Shown: piece by piece, positions 1 through 9,583 of the stretch | Position numbering within the stretch: position 1 is the first letter of the stretch | Layout: each line of letters starts with the position of its first letter | DNA from: Lichenicoccus sp965276875 | GTDB taxonomy: Bacteria > Pseudomonadota > Alphaproteobacteria > Acetobacterales > Acetobacteraceae | Reading direction: 5' to 3' | DNA: 64,000 nt | Assembly (NCBI RefSeq): GCF_965276875.1 | Contig: NZ_OZ255701.1 | Coordinates: forward strand, 2,294,001 to 2,358,000 | Notes under the pieces: generated by a model | The model's input: the letters and a program-made list of their open reading frames with translations, nothing else | Database searches by the model: none | What the model was told of the DNA's origin: nothing | Made by a program: the position numbers and the translations under genes

Positions 1-67
1 CGCAGATGGGCGCGGTGCAGGCGGCCCCAACAAGGAGGGCGAGCCACAGGCTGGGCAGGCGCCACAT
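1..67 (-). CDS. Start of an exported (lipo)protein, possibly zinc ABC binding protein ZnuA (partial)
   Basis: Only the first 22 codons lie in the window. They read as a signal peptide: M-W-R, a Leu/Ala-rich hydrophobic stretch and then G-A-A-C, which could be a lipobox-like cleavage site. The gene is divergent from the Zur-type regulator, and the 61-bp gap between them carries a Zur-box-like sequence. In alphaproteobacteria zur commonly sits opposite znuA, so a zinc-binding lipoprotein or ZnuA is a reasonable guess from context. The visible residues alone do not identify the family. Confidence 0.5.
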   Translation of the reverse strand, partial: MWRLPSLWLALLVGAACTAPIC

Positions 68-90
68 CTTGATCTCCGCTCCGTCCCGGG

Positions 91-113
91 TTTTGATATA
101 TTATACCGTTTGG
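91..113. promoter_or_regulatory. Candidate Zur operator between divergent genes
   Basis: An A/T-rich core, TGATATATTATACCGTT, stands out in a GC-rich intergenic gap. It resembles the alphaproteobacterial Zur box, whose core is a TATA(A)TATA-like palindrome with T-G-T/A-C-A flanks. It lies about 20 bp before the regulator start and 24 bp before the divergent start, where it could control both genes. The assignment rests on resemblance only. Confidence 0.4.
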
Positions 114-128
114 CTTTGAAAGACCCCG

Positions 129-629
129 ATGAGCACAGCCTTGTTCAGTCCGAGCACCGATCGGAAGCTGCAGGCGGCGGAGTCGATCTGTGCCGCGCGG
201 GGCACGCGCATGACCAATCTGCGCCGCCAGGTGCTGGGGCTGGTGCTGGAAACCGCGACGCCATCGAGCGCCTATGACCTGCTCGACCGGTTGCGCGTCA
301 GCCACAAGGGTGCGGCACCCCCCACCATCTACCGTGCGCTGGATTTTCTGCTCGAACAGGGACTGGTGCACAAGGTCGAGCGGCTCTCCGCCTATATTGG
401 CTGCGTGCACAGCCAGGACGCGGAGCATCATGCCGCGCAGTTCCTGATCTGCCGGCAGTGCGGCCGTGTGGTCGAACTCGAGGATTCCGCGATCGCCGCC
501 GCGTGCGCCGCCGCGGCGCGGCGCTTAGGCTTTCGCACCCAGGGCAGCACGATCGAGATCGAGGGGCTTTGCGCCGCCTGTCAGGCCGCCCCCACCTTGG
601 ACGCCCCTACCTTGGACGCCCCAGTTTGA
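129..629 (+). CDS. zur: Fur-family regulator, probably Zur (zinc uptake repressor)
   Basis: This 166-residue protein has the Fur-family layout: an N-terminal winged helix (about residues 20-90, with the recognition-helix motif T-I-Y-R-A-L-D-F-L at 66-74), then a metal-binding dimerisation domain with His100/His101. Two Cys pairs, C108-x-x-C111 and C148-x-x-C151, form the structural zinc site typical of Zur and other Fur proteins. Zur binds DNA when zinc is plentiful and represses zinc uptake genes. The choice of Zur over Fur or PerR rests on sequence flavour, the Zur-like box upstream and the divergent exported protein. The last ten residues are a duplicated T-L-D-A-P unit encoded by a short tandem DNA repeat. 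Confidence 0.82.
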   Translation: MSTALFSPSTDRKLQAAESICAARGTRMTNLRRQVLGLVLETATPSSAYDLLDRLRVSHKGAAPPTIYRALDFLLEQGLVHKVERLSAYIGCVHSQDAEHHAAQFLICRQCGRVVELEDSAIAAACAAAARRLGFRTQGSTIEIEGLCAACQAAPTLDAPTLDAPV

Positions 630-650
630 CGGCCGCACGGTGCCGACGTT

Positions 651-1436
651 ATGGGTCGCCGCATGGATGTGTCGAGCAGCAGTCAGCGCCTACGCGCACG
701 CGCCGTCTGGCGTCTGGGGACGGGTTCGCCAAGTGCGTTTCGTATCGAGGACCAGGACGGCAAGCTGTTGCGCACGATCATGGGCGCCCGGCACGGCCAG
801 GAGGCCTTGGCACTCTACTGGCGTGGCGCCGGCGCGCAGCTGCCAGGGGCTGTGACCGGCCGGGACATGGAGCTTCGACTCCGCGGCGCGCATGCCTTGG
901 TTAAACTCCCCACACCCGAGTTGCCGTTGGATCGGGAGACCGGCGAGGAGATCGCACGACCGCGTCCATATGCGCGCCGCACCCGCGCGAAGCCCGCCTT
1001 GGATGCCGAACAAAGCGACCTGTTCACTGACACGTCTCCCGAACCCCCACCGACCCCGCCCGAGCCACCGGTGCTGGACGCGGACAGCGTCTCGCTGCAG
1101 CGCGTCGATGCGCGCACCTTGCGTCCATCCGATCGCGCCGACGGCTATCTCTATCACGTCACCAACGCCGCTGACGCCGCGGTCGCTCTGCGTGACGGCC
1201 TGGGCGTCAGCGGGTCTGATCCGTTGATCCTGACCGAGCGTCAGGGGGTCGCCTACTGGCTTTCGGTGCTGGCCGAGGATTACGACTATATCCTCGATGG
1301 GCCGGCGGACTTCGTCGTCTTGCGGCTGCGCCGGCAGCCGGTGGAAGAGCTGCTCGAAACGGACGCGCACGCATCGCGCAGCGCCGGCTGCCCGTGCTTC
1401 CTGCTCACCGGAGGGGCGGCGGCGCGGGCGGGCTGA
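651..1436 (+). CDS. Unrecognised protein with an ART/KptA-like C-terminal region
   Basis: The 261-residue product is not a family I can name with confidence. The N-terminal third (about 1-100) is basic, the middle (about 100-145) is Pro/Asp-rich and probably a linker, and the C-terminal ~110 residues look folded. That part opens with Y-L-Y-H-V-T, runs through A-L-R-D-G-L and P-L-I-L-T-E-R, and ends with a V-V-L-R-L strand. This order (H-x-T, a helix plus G-L, then strand) recalls RNA 2'-phosphotransferase/ADP-ribosyltransferase folds. A second ATG lies 12 bp downstream (663). The 3' end overlaps the convergent nucleoside hydrolase gene by 32 bp. Reading-frame length and codon use support a real gene; function is unknown. 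Confidence 0.6.
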   Translation: MGRRMDVSSSSQRLRARAVWRLGTGSPSAFRIEDQDGKLLRTIMGARHGQEALALYWRGAGAQLPGAVTGRDMELRLRGAHALVKLPTPELPLDRETGEEIARPRPYARRTRAKPALDAEQSDLFTDTSPEPPPTPPEPPVLDADSVSLQRVDARTLRPSDRADGYLYHVTNAADAAVALRDGLGVSGSDPLILTERQGVAYWLSVLAEDYDYILDGPADFVVLRLRRQPVEELLETDAHASRSAGCPCFLLTGGAAARAG

Positions 1437-2379
1437 GGCTGTCCTCGAGCAACGCCAGCATGCCCGCGGCGTCGACATCGATGCAGACCGTCTGCGCCGG
1501 ATGCGGGTCCCACGCGGTGGTCGGGAACGGCGGCCGGTCGGGCTTTTGGATGGTCTGACCGGATGCCAGGCCGCCGCAGATCACCCGCACTGGCCCCTCG
1601 CGTGTGGTGAACAAAGTCGGGTCCACCACATAGGCGACGGCGAGGCAGTCATGGGCGAAAATCCCGTCCAGCTTGCGGCTGCGCTGATGAAAGCCGAGAT
1701 AGTCGCGCGTAATTGCGTGCAGCAGTTTGCCGGTCTCGCCGCCCGCGGCATCCAGCCGGTCGAGCATGGCGCTGTCGAGCACCACCTCCTGTGTTACGTC
1801 GAGGCCGACGATGGTCACCGGCCAGTGCGCGGTGAACACAGCATCAGCGGCATCCGGGTCGCCCGCGATGTTGGCTTCCGCCACCGGCGAGACATTGCCG
1901 GTATGGCCGTGTGTGCCGAAAGCGCCGCCCATCACCACCACCGAATGCACCAGGCGCGCGATGTCGCGATCCTTGTCGAGCGCACGCGCCAGGTTGGTCA
2001 GGCGGCCGACCGCGATGATGGTGACCTCCCCTGGATTGGCGCGGATAAGGTCGATCATCATGCGATGGCCGCGCCGCCCGTCCAGGGGACCCGCGGGCGT
2101 TTGCGGCAGCTCGATGCCGCCTAAGGCGTTGTCTCCGTGCACGTGCCGGGCATGCGCGCCGTGCTTGCCGAGCAGGGTTACCCCGGAGCCTTGCGCTACG
2201 GGGGCGGAAAAGCCGAACCGGTCCTTGAGGAACAGCGCATTGCGCGTCACCGTCTCGATATCGGCATTCCCGAGCACGGTGGTGACGCCGATCAGCTCGA
2301 GCTCCGGTCGCGCGGTCAGCAGCGCCAGCGCGATGGCGTCATCCACACCAGGGTCGGTATCGAAGATGACCTTGCGCAT
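1405..2379 (-). CDS. Nucleoside hydrolase (inosine/uridine-preferring family)
   Basis: The 324-residue protein begins with the family hallmark D-T-D-P-G-V-D-D-A (residues 7-15), whose Asp residues bind the catalytic calcium. A G-x-F-A-H-D segment near residue 230 matches the conserved His-Asp region. The enzyme cleaves the N-glycosidic bond of nucleosides to release base and ribose in purine/pyrimidine salvage. The reading frame is open 34 codons further upstream, but the ATG at 2379 directly precedes the conserved first strand and has AGGA 7-10 bp ahead. The substrate (purine or pyrimidine) cannot be read from the sequence. Confidence 0.9.
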   Translation of the reverse strand: MRKVIFDTDPGVDDAIALALLTARPELELIGVTTVLGNADIETVTRNALFLKDRFGFSAPVAQGSGVTLLGKHGAHARHVHGDNALGGIELPQTPAGPLDGRRGHRMMIDLIRANPGEVTIIAVGRLTNLARALDKDRDIARLVHSVVVMGGAFGTHGHTGNVSPVAEANIAGDPDAADAVFTAHWPVTIVGLDVTQEVVLDSAMLDRLDAAGGETGKLLHAITRDYLGFHQRSRKLDGIFAHDCLAVAYVVDPTLFTTREGPVRVICGGLASGQTIQKPDRPPFPTTAWDPHPAQTVCIDVDAAGMLALLEDSLSPPAPPPLR

Positions 2380-2451
2380 GGCTGTTCCTCGTTCGTTTTT
2401 GCACGCAACACCAAACCGTGCCACGACGGCAAAGGCAACCGAGAGTCTTGA

Positions 2452-2519
2452 TGTCACGCGTGGCCGTCCCGCCAACCCCACGCGGCTGTCACGCGTGGCC
2501 GCCCCGCCAACCCCACGCG
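2452..2519. repeat. Two-copy 33-bp direct repeat in an intergenic gap
   Basis: Units at 2452-2484 and 2487-2519 are the same apart from one T/C difference. Each begins TGTCACGCGTGGCC and ends with CCAACCCCACGCG. They fill most of the gap between the nucleoside hydrolase promoter and the 3' end of the GGDEF gene. No T-tract follows, so they are not an obvious terminator. Confidence 0.75.
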
Positions 2520-2522
2520 CAG

Positions 2523-3527
2523 TCAGGAGGCTTTACGCCAGGTATCGCGTCCGCCGCGCTTGGAGCAGTAGAGGGCTTTATCCGCCGCACGATAGAGCGT
2601 CTCGGCAGTCCTGGCGTCGTCCGGATAGATCGCGGCGCCGATGCTGATGCTGGTCTTGATTGCAGTCTCGCCCATGGGGACCGGCGCCTTGAAGCAGTCC
2701 GCGAGCCGGGCGCAGGCACTGGCGAGTTGCGCCTCATCGGTGATGTCACCGAGCAGCAGGGCGAACTCGTCGCCACCGAGGCGTGCTGCGAAGTCGCCCT
2801 TGCGCAGCGAGGCCTGCAGACGGGCCGCGACCTCGGTCAGCAGCGCGTCCCCGACATCGTGGCCGAGCGTGTCATTGACATGTTTGAAGCGATCGAGATC
2901 GATCAGCAGCAGGGCAAAGCGCTGCGCATGCCGATGCGACCGGGCCAGCAGACGGCCGAGTTCGCGGCTGTACATGCGCCGGTTCGGCAGGTGGGTGAGG
3001 CCGTCGGAATAGGCCAGACGCTCGAGTTGAGCCTGCGCACGGGCCAGCGCGTCCAGCGTTCGCGCATGGTTCAGGCCGATGGCGCCGTAGGCCGCGATGG
3101 TGCGCAGGATCATGGTTTCGCCCTGTGCGTAGGCCCGTGGCCGTGGTGTGCGGATGCACAGCACGCCGATGAGCCGGCCGCTCGCGAGCATCGGCGCGCA
3201 AAGCTGGCTCGCGGGGCTGTCGCCGCCAGGCGCGCCACGGACCTCGCGGCGCTCGCGCGCGGCCCTGGCGATATCGGAGTTGGGGTCTTCGAGGGTGATC
3301 GCGCTTGGCTCGGCCGGCCCTGGGGGCTGGGCAACGAGCCGCCCGCTGCTTTCGTCGAGCAGGTAGACGGCGGCGAACGGAGCCTCCAGCAGGGCGCCGA
3401 CATGGTGCAGAAGCACCGCAAGGACGGTGTCGCCATCGAGCGTGGCGGTAATCTCCTGGCCCGCCGTGCCGAGAGCCAAAAGGGTCTGCGTATCCCGTCT
3501 CGAGCGGGCTGCGGTGCCGCCATGCAT
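2523..3527 (-). CDS. GAF-GGDEF diguanylate cyclase
   Basis: The product has an N-terminal GAF-like sensor domain (about residues 15-160) and a C-terminal GGDEF domain (about 175-330). The catalytic motif L-G-G-D-E-F is intact at residues 251-255, and a canonical inhibitory RxxD site (R-K-G-D, 242-245) lies five residues before it. It should therefore make cyclic di-GMP from two GTP and be product-inhibited. No membrane segment or signal peptide is visible, so it is cytoplasmic. I chose the ATG at 3527 because GAAAGGG precedes it; an upstream in-frame start at 3596 would add 23 residues of low quality. The GAF ligand is unknown. Confidence 0.88.
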   Translation of the reverse strand: MHGGTAARSRRDTQTLLALGTAGQEITATLDGDTVLAVLLHHVGALLEAPFAAVYLLDESSGRLVAQPPGPAEPSAITLEDPNSDIARAARERREVRGAPGGDSPASQLCAPMLASGRLIGVLCIRTPRPRAYAQGETMILRTIAAYGAIGLNHARTLDALARAQAQLERLAYSDGLTHLPNRRMYSRELGRLLARSHRHAQRFALLLIDLDRFKHVNDTLGHDVGDALLTEVAARLQASLRKGDFAARLGGDEFALLLGDITDEAQLASACARLADCFKAPVPMGETAIKTSISIGAAIYPDDARTAETLYRAADKALYCSKRGGRDTWRKAS

Positions 3528-3602
3528 GCGCGTGCCCTTTCGCGAGCCTATCAGGCCGCAGTTTAGGACGGTTTCATTGCCACATCGTGAATGCACGCAG
3601 GA

Positions 3603-4859
3603 TTACGACGGTCGCCATCCATCCGCCTTGAGGACCTCGCCGGCGAGATAGAGACTGCCGCAGATCAGAATCCGCCCTAAAGGCGCGGATTGCGCGATCG
3701 TGGCTAGCGCCTCGGCCACGGTCGGGCCCGGCTGGGCACGAAAATCGCTGGCGGCGACGATGTCCGCGACCGGGAGTGCCATGTGCTGACCCGGCTCGAC
3801 GACGGCATGAACTGACTGCGCGCACTCCAGCAGCGGATGCAGAAAGCCGCGCGCATCCTTGCTCTGCTTCATGCCGATGATGAGGTGGATCGGCCGGTCG
3901 GCCCAGCCGGTGAGCAGTTCGGCCAGGATCACGCCGGCGCCGGGATTATGGCCGCCGTCGAGCCAGAGCTCCCAGCCGGGCGGCAGGGTGGCGGCGAGAC
4001 GGCCGCCCAGGCGCTGCATGCGCGCGGGCCAGTCGATGCGCGCGAGGCCTTGCCAGCCATGCTCCGGCACGACGAGGCCGGAGGCGCGCAGGGCGGCGAC
4101 GGCGAGACCGGCATTTTCGATCTGGTGTGGCCCGAGCAGTCCCGGCAGCGGCAGATCCAGACCGCCGTGCGAATCCTCGTAGCGCATGACGCCTGGTGCA
4201 GCCGTGATCCGCCAGTCACGGTCGCGCAGCAGCAGCGGAGCTCCGCTGCGTTGCGCCTGGGCGGCAAGCACGGCGTGCACCGGTTCCGGCTGCCGGCCGC
4301 TGACCACCGGCACGCCGGGCTTGATGATCCCGGCCTTCTCGGCTGCGATGGCTTGGAGGCTGTCGCCGAGGAATGCTTCGTGGTCCATCGAGATAGCGGT
4401 GATCACGCAGGCGGCCGGGCGCTCGATCACGTTGGTCGCATCGAAGCGGCCGCCGAGCCCGACCTCGACGATCGCGAGATCGGCCGGATGGCGCGCGAAC
4501 AGCAGGAAGCCGGCGGCGGTCAGCACCTCGAAGACGGTGATCGGCTGGCCGGCATTGACCCGCTCGATCTCCTCCAGGGTGCGGGTCAGCGCGTCCTCGG
4601 CAACCAGGCTGCCGGCGATGCGGAAGCGCTCGGTGACGTCGACCAGATGCGGCGAGGTGGTGACATGCGCGGTCCAGCCGGACGCCTCGGCGATGGCGCG
4701 CAGCATCGCGCAGGTGCTGCCCTTGCCGTTGGTGCCGGCGACATGGATCACCGGCGGCAGGTGGCGTTCAGGGTTGCCGAGGGCGGCAAGCAGGCGCTCC
4801 AGGCGGCCGAGCGAGAGGTCGATCAGCGTGGGGTAGAGCGCGTTTAGCCGTTCCAGCAC
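3603..4859 (-). CDS. folC: Bifunctional folylpolyglutamate/dihydrofolate synthase
   Basis: The 418-residue protein carries the Mur-ligase-type ATP motif H-V-A-G-T-N-G-K-G-S-T (39-49), the folate-binding region around the D-V-T-E-R-F motif, and a C-terminal domain with a D-G-G-H-N-P motif near residue 300. It adds glutamate to dihydropteroate and extends folate polyglutamate tails. It is last in the trpB-trpA-accD-folC operon and starts 53 bp after accD, an order common in alphaproteobacteria. Length is normal for the family. Confidence 0.95.
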   Translation of the reverse strand: MLERLNALYPTLIDLSLGRLERLLAALGNPERHLPPVIHVAGTNGKGSTCAMLRAIAEASGWTAHVTTSPHLVDVTERFRIAGSLVAEDALTRTLEEIERVNAGQPITVFEVLTAAGFLLFARHPADLAIVEVGLGGRFDATNVIERPAACVITAISMDHEAFLGDSLQAIAAEKAGIIKPGVPVVSGRQPEPVHAVLAAQAQRSGAPLLLRDRDWRITAAPGVMRYEDSHGGLDLPLPGLLGPHQIENAGLAVAALRASGLVVPEHGWQGLARIDWPARMQRLGGRLAATLPPGWELWLDGGHNPGAGVILAELLTGWADRPIHLIIGMKQSKDARGFLHPLLECAQSVHAVVEPGQHMALPVADIVAASDFRAQPGPTVAEALATIAQSAPLGRILICGSLYLAGEVLKADGWRPS

Positions 4860-4912
4860 GGCCCCGGGGCGGCCGCTGAACTCGGGGCTGATATAAGACG
4901 GGCTGGCCGCGT

Positions 4913-5803
4913 TCAGGCGGCCTCGCTGGCCGGTTCGCTGTTGTTCTGGGTCGCTGGCAGGTTGCCGAGCAGGGCGATGATCCGTCCGAGCGTCTCGCGC
5001 ATCGCGCCGCGTGGTATCACCATGTCAAGCATGCCGTGCTCCAGCAGGTATTCGGCACGCTGAAAGCCCTCTGGCAGGGTCTCACGCACGGTCTGTTCGA
5101 TAACGCGCTGGCCGGCGAAGCCGATCAGCGCATGCGGCTCGGCGATCTGCACGTCGCCGAGCATGGCGAAGCTGGCGGTGACGCCGCCGGTGGTGGGGTC
5201 GGTCATCACGACGATATAGGGCAGGCCGGCCTCGCGCAGCATCTGCACGGCGATCGTGGTGCGCGGCATCTGCATCAGCGAGATCATGCCCTCTTGCATG
5301 CGCGCGCCGCCCGAGGCGGTAAACACAATCAGCGGTGCCTGTTGCAGGACGGCGAGCCGGCTTGCTGCAACAAAGCCCTCCCCGAGAGCCGCTCCCATGG
5401 TGCCGGCGAGGAACTCGAACGCCATCACGCCGACCACCGCCTTGTGGCCGGTGATGGTGCCGTGTGCCACCACCAGCGCCTCGTCGAGATGCGTGCGGGC
5501 GCGGTTTTCCTTGAGGCGGTCGCTGTAGCGCTTCTGGTCGCGAAAGCCGAGCGGGTCGGCAGGCGCGCGCGGCAGCTCGATGCGGGTGAAGCTGTCCGGA
5601 TCGAAGGTCCACTGCAGGCGCTCGAGCGCCAAAGCGCGCATATGGTGGCCGCATTGCGGGCACACCTTGAGCGTGCGTTCGAGCTCTTTGACAAAAATCA
5701 TCTGGTTGCAGGCGCTGCACTGGGTCCAGAGATTGTCCGGGACGTCGCGCCGGCCGAGCAGGTTGCGGATCTTCGGGCGAACGTAGGTGGTCAGCCAGCT
5801 CAT
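4913..5803 (-). CDS. accD: Acetyl-CoA carboxylase carboxyltransferase subunit beta
   Basis: The 296-residue protein has the N-terminal zinc ribbon of AccD (Cys29, Cys32, Cys48, Cys51) followed by the crotonase-fold carboxyltransferase core with the A-S-G-G-A-R-M-Q-E-G and M-T-D-P-T-T-G-G-V motifs. With AccA it moves carboxyl groups from biotin to acetyl-CoA to form malonyl-CoA. The ATG at 5803 overlaps the trpA stop (ATGA), which indicates translational coupling. The frame stays open upstream through the trpA gene, but only the chosen start gives the standard AccD N-terminus. Confidence 0.96.
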   Translation of the reverse strand: MSWLTTYVRPKIRNLLGRRDVPDNLWTQCSACNQMIFVKELERTLKVCPQCGHHMRALALERLQWTFDPDSFTRIELPRAPADPLGFRDQKRYSDRLKENRARTHLDEALVVAHGTITGHKAVVGVMAFEFLAGTMGAALGEGFVAASRLAVLQQAPLIVFTASGGARMQEGMISLMQMPRTTIAVQMLREAGLPYIVVMTDPTTGGVTASFAMLGDVQIAEPHALIGFAGQRVIEQTVRETLPEGFQRAEYLLEHGMLDMVIPRGAMRETLGRIIALLGNLPATQNNSEPASEAA

Positions 5804-6635
5804 GCGCTCATCTCCGTCAGGCGGGCGGTGCGGACACCCTCGGCCAGGGCGGCGACCTGGTCGAGCACCTGCCGCACGGTGTCGGGGCCGGCGCGACCGT
5901 GCGCATCGAGCGAGGCCGCCAGGGTCTGGATCAGGGCGGAGGCGACGACCGCGGCGTCGGCGACGCGGACCACGCCGGCGGCCTGGGCCGGGGTGCGTAC
6001 GCCGAAGCCGATCGCGATCGGCAGGCGGGTGGCCGCGCGCAGGCGTGGCAGAGCGGCGGCAAGCTCCGCGTCGCTGGCCGAGCGGGTGCCGGTGATGCCG
6101 GTGATGCTGACATAATAGATGAAGCCCGAGGCGCCGCGCAGGACCGTGGGTAGTCGCGCGCTGTCGGTGGTGGGCGCGACCAGGCGGATGATGTCGAGGC
6201 CGGCGTCCGCGGCCGGGGCTTCGAGCAGGTCGGCCTCCTCCGGCGGCAGGTCGACCACGATCAGCCCGTCGACGCCGGCGAAGCCGCAATCGCGGCAGAA
6301 ATCGGCGGCGCCGTAGCTCTCGATCGGGTTGAGATAACCCATCAGGATGATCGGAGTCGTGTCATCGTCGGCGCGGAAACGGCGCACCATCTCCAGCACG
6401 CGGGCGATGGTCGACCCGCCACGCAACCCGCGGATCGCCGCCGCCTGGATGATCGGGCCGTCGGCCATCGGGTCGGTGAACGGCACGCCGATCTCGATCA
6501 GGTCAGCGCCGGCTGCCGGCATGCCGCGAAGGATGGCGAGCGCGGTGTCGAAATCCGGGTCGCAGGCCTCCAGGAAGGGGATCAGCGCGCCGCGTTCCGA
6601 ACGCGCAAGGGCGGCAAAGCGCGCCGCGATCCGGC

Positions 6636-6639
<4 letters not shown>
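5800..6639 (-). CDS. trpA: Tryptophan synthase alpha chain
   Basis: The 279-residue TIM-barrel protein keeps the catalytic Glu49 (in L-I-E-I-G-V-P-F) and Asp60 (in M-A-D-G-P). It cleaves indole-3-glycerol phosphate and passes indole to TrpB. The start is a GTG at 6639 that overlaps the trpB stop (GTGA) and gives the usual S-R-I-A-A-R-F opening; the open frame upstream lies inside trpB. The usual glycine before D-P-D is Cys26 here, a small deviation from common TrpA sequences. Confidence 0.96.
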
Positions 6640-7856
<1,217 letters not shown>

Positions 7857-7885
7857 CGTGCGAATTCTCCGGCTGGAGGGACTTC

Positions 7886-7908
7886 CTAGTGCAGCGGCGC
7901 TGCACTAG
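7886..7908. promoter_or_regulatory. Perfect 23-bp inverted repeat between trpB and corA-like gene
   Basis: The arms CTAGTGCAGCG and CGCTGCACTAG flank a single G. The repeat sits in the 85-bp gap between two divergent starts, 30 bp from trpB and 33 bp from the transporter gene. No T-run follows in either direction, so it is more likely an operator than a terminator. The regulator is unknown. Confidence 0.5.
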
Positions 7909-7941
7909 CAAACCGGCACGCTTTGCACGCTGGGAGGTTGC

Positions 7942-8913
7942 ATGTTTCTGGCCCACGCGCCTGGTCGCGCGTCCGTTCCGGTGACGGGCGAGCGGGAGTC
8001 TGATTTGACGAGCTGGCTCGATCTGCTCAACCCAACCCCGGAGGAGCGGGTGCTGGCCGAGCGGCTCAGCGGCCTGCGCGTGCCGACACGCGAACAGCTC
8101 GACGAGATCGAGAGCTCCAGCCGGCTGCAGTTGCAGGGCGACGTGTTCTATTTGTCGACGCCGCTCGCGCGTCGGATCGATGATGGGCCCGCTCTGGTCA
8201 CCCCGATCGGCTTCGTGCTCAGCGCCGATCGGCTGATCACGGTCCGCTTCACCGCGTTCCAGACCTTCGACGCGGTGGCGAAAAGAGTCGCGGCTTCCGA
8301 TGCCGGGTGCGGGGCGGATGCGACCATGATCCTGCTGCTGGAGGCGCTGGTCGACCGGCTGGCGGACACGCTGGAGAAGGTCGGCCTTGATCTCGACGGG
8401 CTCTCTGGACGCATTTTCGGCGTCACCTCCAGCCACGGCACCGACGCCGACAAGGCGTTGCGCGACATGTTGCAAAAGGTCGGGCGCGCCGCCGACCTGC
8501 TCTCGGACGTGCGCGAAAGCCTGCTCGGGCTCGGGCGGATTGCGATCTATGTCGGCGAGAAGTCGGGGCCGGCCGTGCACGCCTCGCTGAAGACGCATCT
8601 CGCGACCATCGGTCGCGACATCAGCAGCCTGAACGACTACGTCGCGCAGATGGACAACAAGGTGCAGTTCCTGCTCGACGCGACCCTCGGCTTCATCAAC
8701 ATCGAGCAGAGCAACGGACTGCGTCTGCTGACCGTGGTCAGCTTCATCGGCGTGCCGCCGACCCTGATCGCCAGCATCTACGGCATGAATTTCAAGGACA
8801 TACCGGAGCTGACCTGGAACTACGGCTATTTTTACGCGCTTGGCATGATGGCGCTGACGATTACCGGCCCGCTGTTCGTGTTCTGGAGGAAGGGATGGCT
8901 TGGAGGTCGTTGA
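7942..8913 (+). CDS. corA: CorA-family magnesium/divalent cation transporter
   Basis: The 323-residue protein has a long cytoplasmic N-terminal domain rich in helices and two C-terminal membrane segments (about 261-279 and 296-314). The signature Y-G-M-N (280-283) lies between them, followed by the F-x-x-I-P-E-L loop. CorA channels form pentamers in the inner membrane and let in Mg2+ or related ions. The gene is divergent from trpB, and its 3' end overlaps the next gene by 19 bp. Which metal it carries cannot be read from the sequence. Confidence 0.88.
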   Translation: MFLAHAPGRASVPVTGERESDLTSWLDLLNPTPEERVLAERLSGLRVPTREQLDEIESSSRLQLQGDVFYLSTPLARRIDDGPALVTPIGFVLSADRLITVRFTAFQTFDAVAKRVAASDAGCGADATMILLLEALVDRLADTLEKVGLDLDGLSGRIFGVTSSHGTDADKALRDMLQKVGRAADLLSDVRESLLGLGRIAIYVGEKSGPAVHASLKTHLATIGRDISSLNDYVAQMDNKVQFLLDATLGFINIEQSNGLRLLTVVSFIGVPPTLIASIYGMNFKDIPELTWNYGYFYALGMMALTITGPLFVFWRKGWLGGR

Positions 8914-9383
8914 AGCAAATTGTTGCTGGCGTTCTGCTTGCGGTCCTTGCACAAAGCGCAGCCTTTGCCGCCGATCCAAATGCCCTGATGCGCCGCATGT
9001 CGTCGCAGCCGTGGCGTTATGGTGGCAAGCTCTGTTGCGCGACGCCGGGGACCTTGCTGATGGCGCTCGACCTGCCTGGGCCGGACGGCAGCATACGCGG
9101 CGAGGCGATGTTGCTGACGCCGGATCGCCACCTGATCGCGACCGCCGCGGTAACAGGACAGTGGCAGCCCCGGGCGGTGCCGGGGGGCCATGCCTGCACG
9201 CTGCGTATGGCGTGGCCGACGCGAGAGATGGTTCTCAGCGGGGTCTGCTCGGCGACGACACTCTCCGGTCGGATCAGCCTCCATACGCCGCCCGGCGGCT
9301 GGCTCGACAGCATCGTCCACTGGTGGGGCAGCGAACAGGACTCCGGCCAAGCCTGGATGACACAGGCCGCGTTCTATCAGTGA
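8895..9383 (+). CDS. Secreted protein of unknown function
   Basis: The 162-residue product starts with a clear Sec signal peptide: M-A-W-R-S-L-K, a hydrophobic core, and an A-F-A-A cleavage site near residue 25. The mature part is small, Trp-rich at the end, and contains four Cys residues (two adjacent, in K-L-C-C) that could form periplasmic disulfides. It overlaps the CorA-type gene by 19 bp and is probably translated with it. I do not recognise the family. Confidence 0.7.
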   Translation: MAWRSLKQIVAGVLLAVLAQSAAFAADPNALMRRMSSQPWRYGGKLCCATPGTLLMALDLPGPDGSIRGEAMLLTPDRHLIATAAVTGQWQPRAVPGGHACTLRMAWPTREMVLSGVCSATTLSGRISLHTPPGGWLDSIVHWWGSEQDSGQAWMTQAAFYQ

Positions 9384-9583
9384 GTGCTTGACGACGCGGG
9401 AAGTCTTCCCCTAGTAACGCCTTGCCCTGGATGCAGACGCCGTTCGCGCGTTATGGTCCAGACGCGGTATCCGCCCGGAACCTGGTTGCAGTGCAGTTCG
9501 GATCCAATCCGGCCTCAGCGATCAATGTCCCACGCACGCGGTGTGTTCCTCACCTATCCTGTCATGCCATTCGAGGCGTCCCA
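9384..9583 (+). promoter_or_regulatory. rho leader region
   Basis: This 200-bp gap precedes rho. It holds a small perfect hairpin (GGGAAG-T-CTTCCC at 9398-9410) without a T-run. rho genes often have long leaders used for autoregulation by Rho-dependent termination; a pyrimidine-rich segment (about 9546-9573, with CCTCACCTATCCTGTC) may be a rut-like site. Regulation is inferred. Confidence 0.3.
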
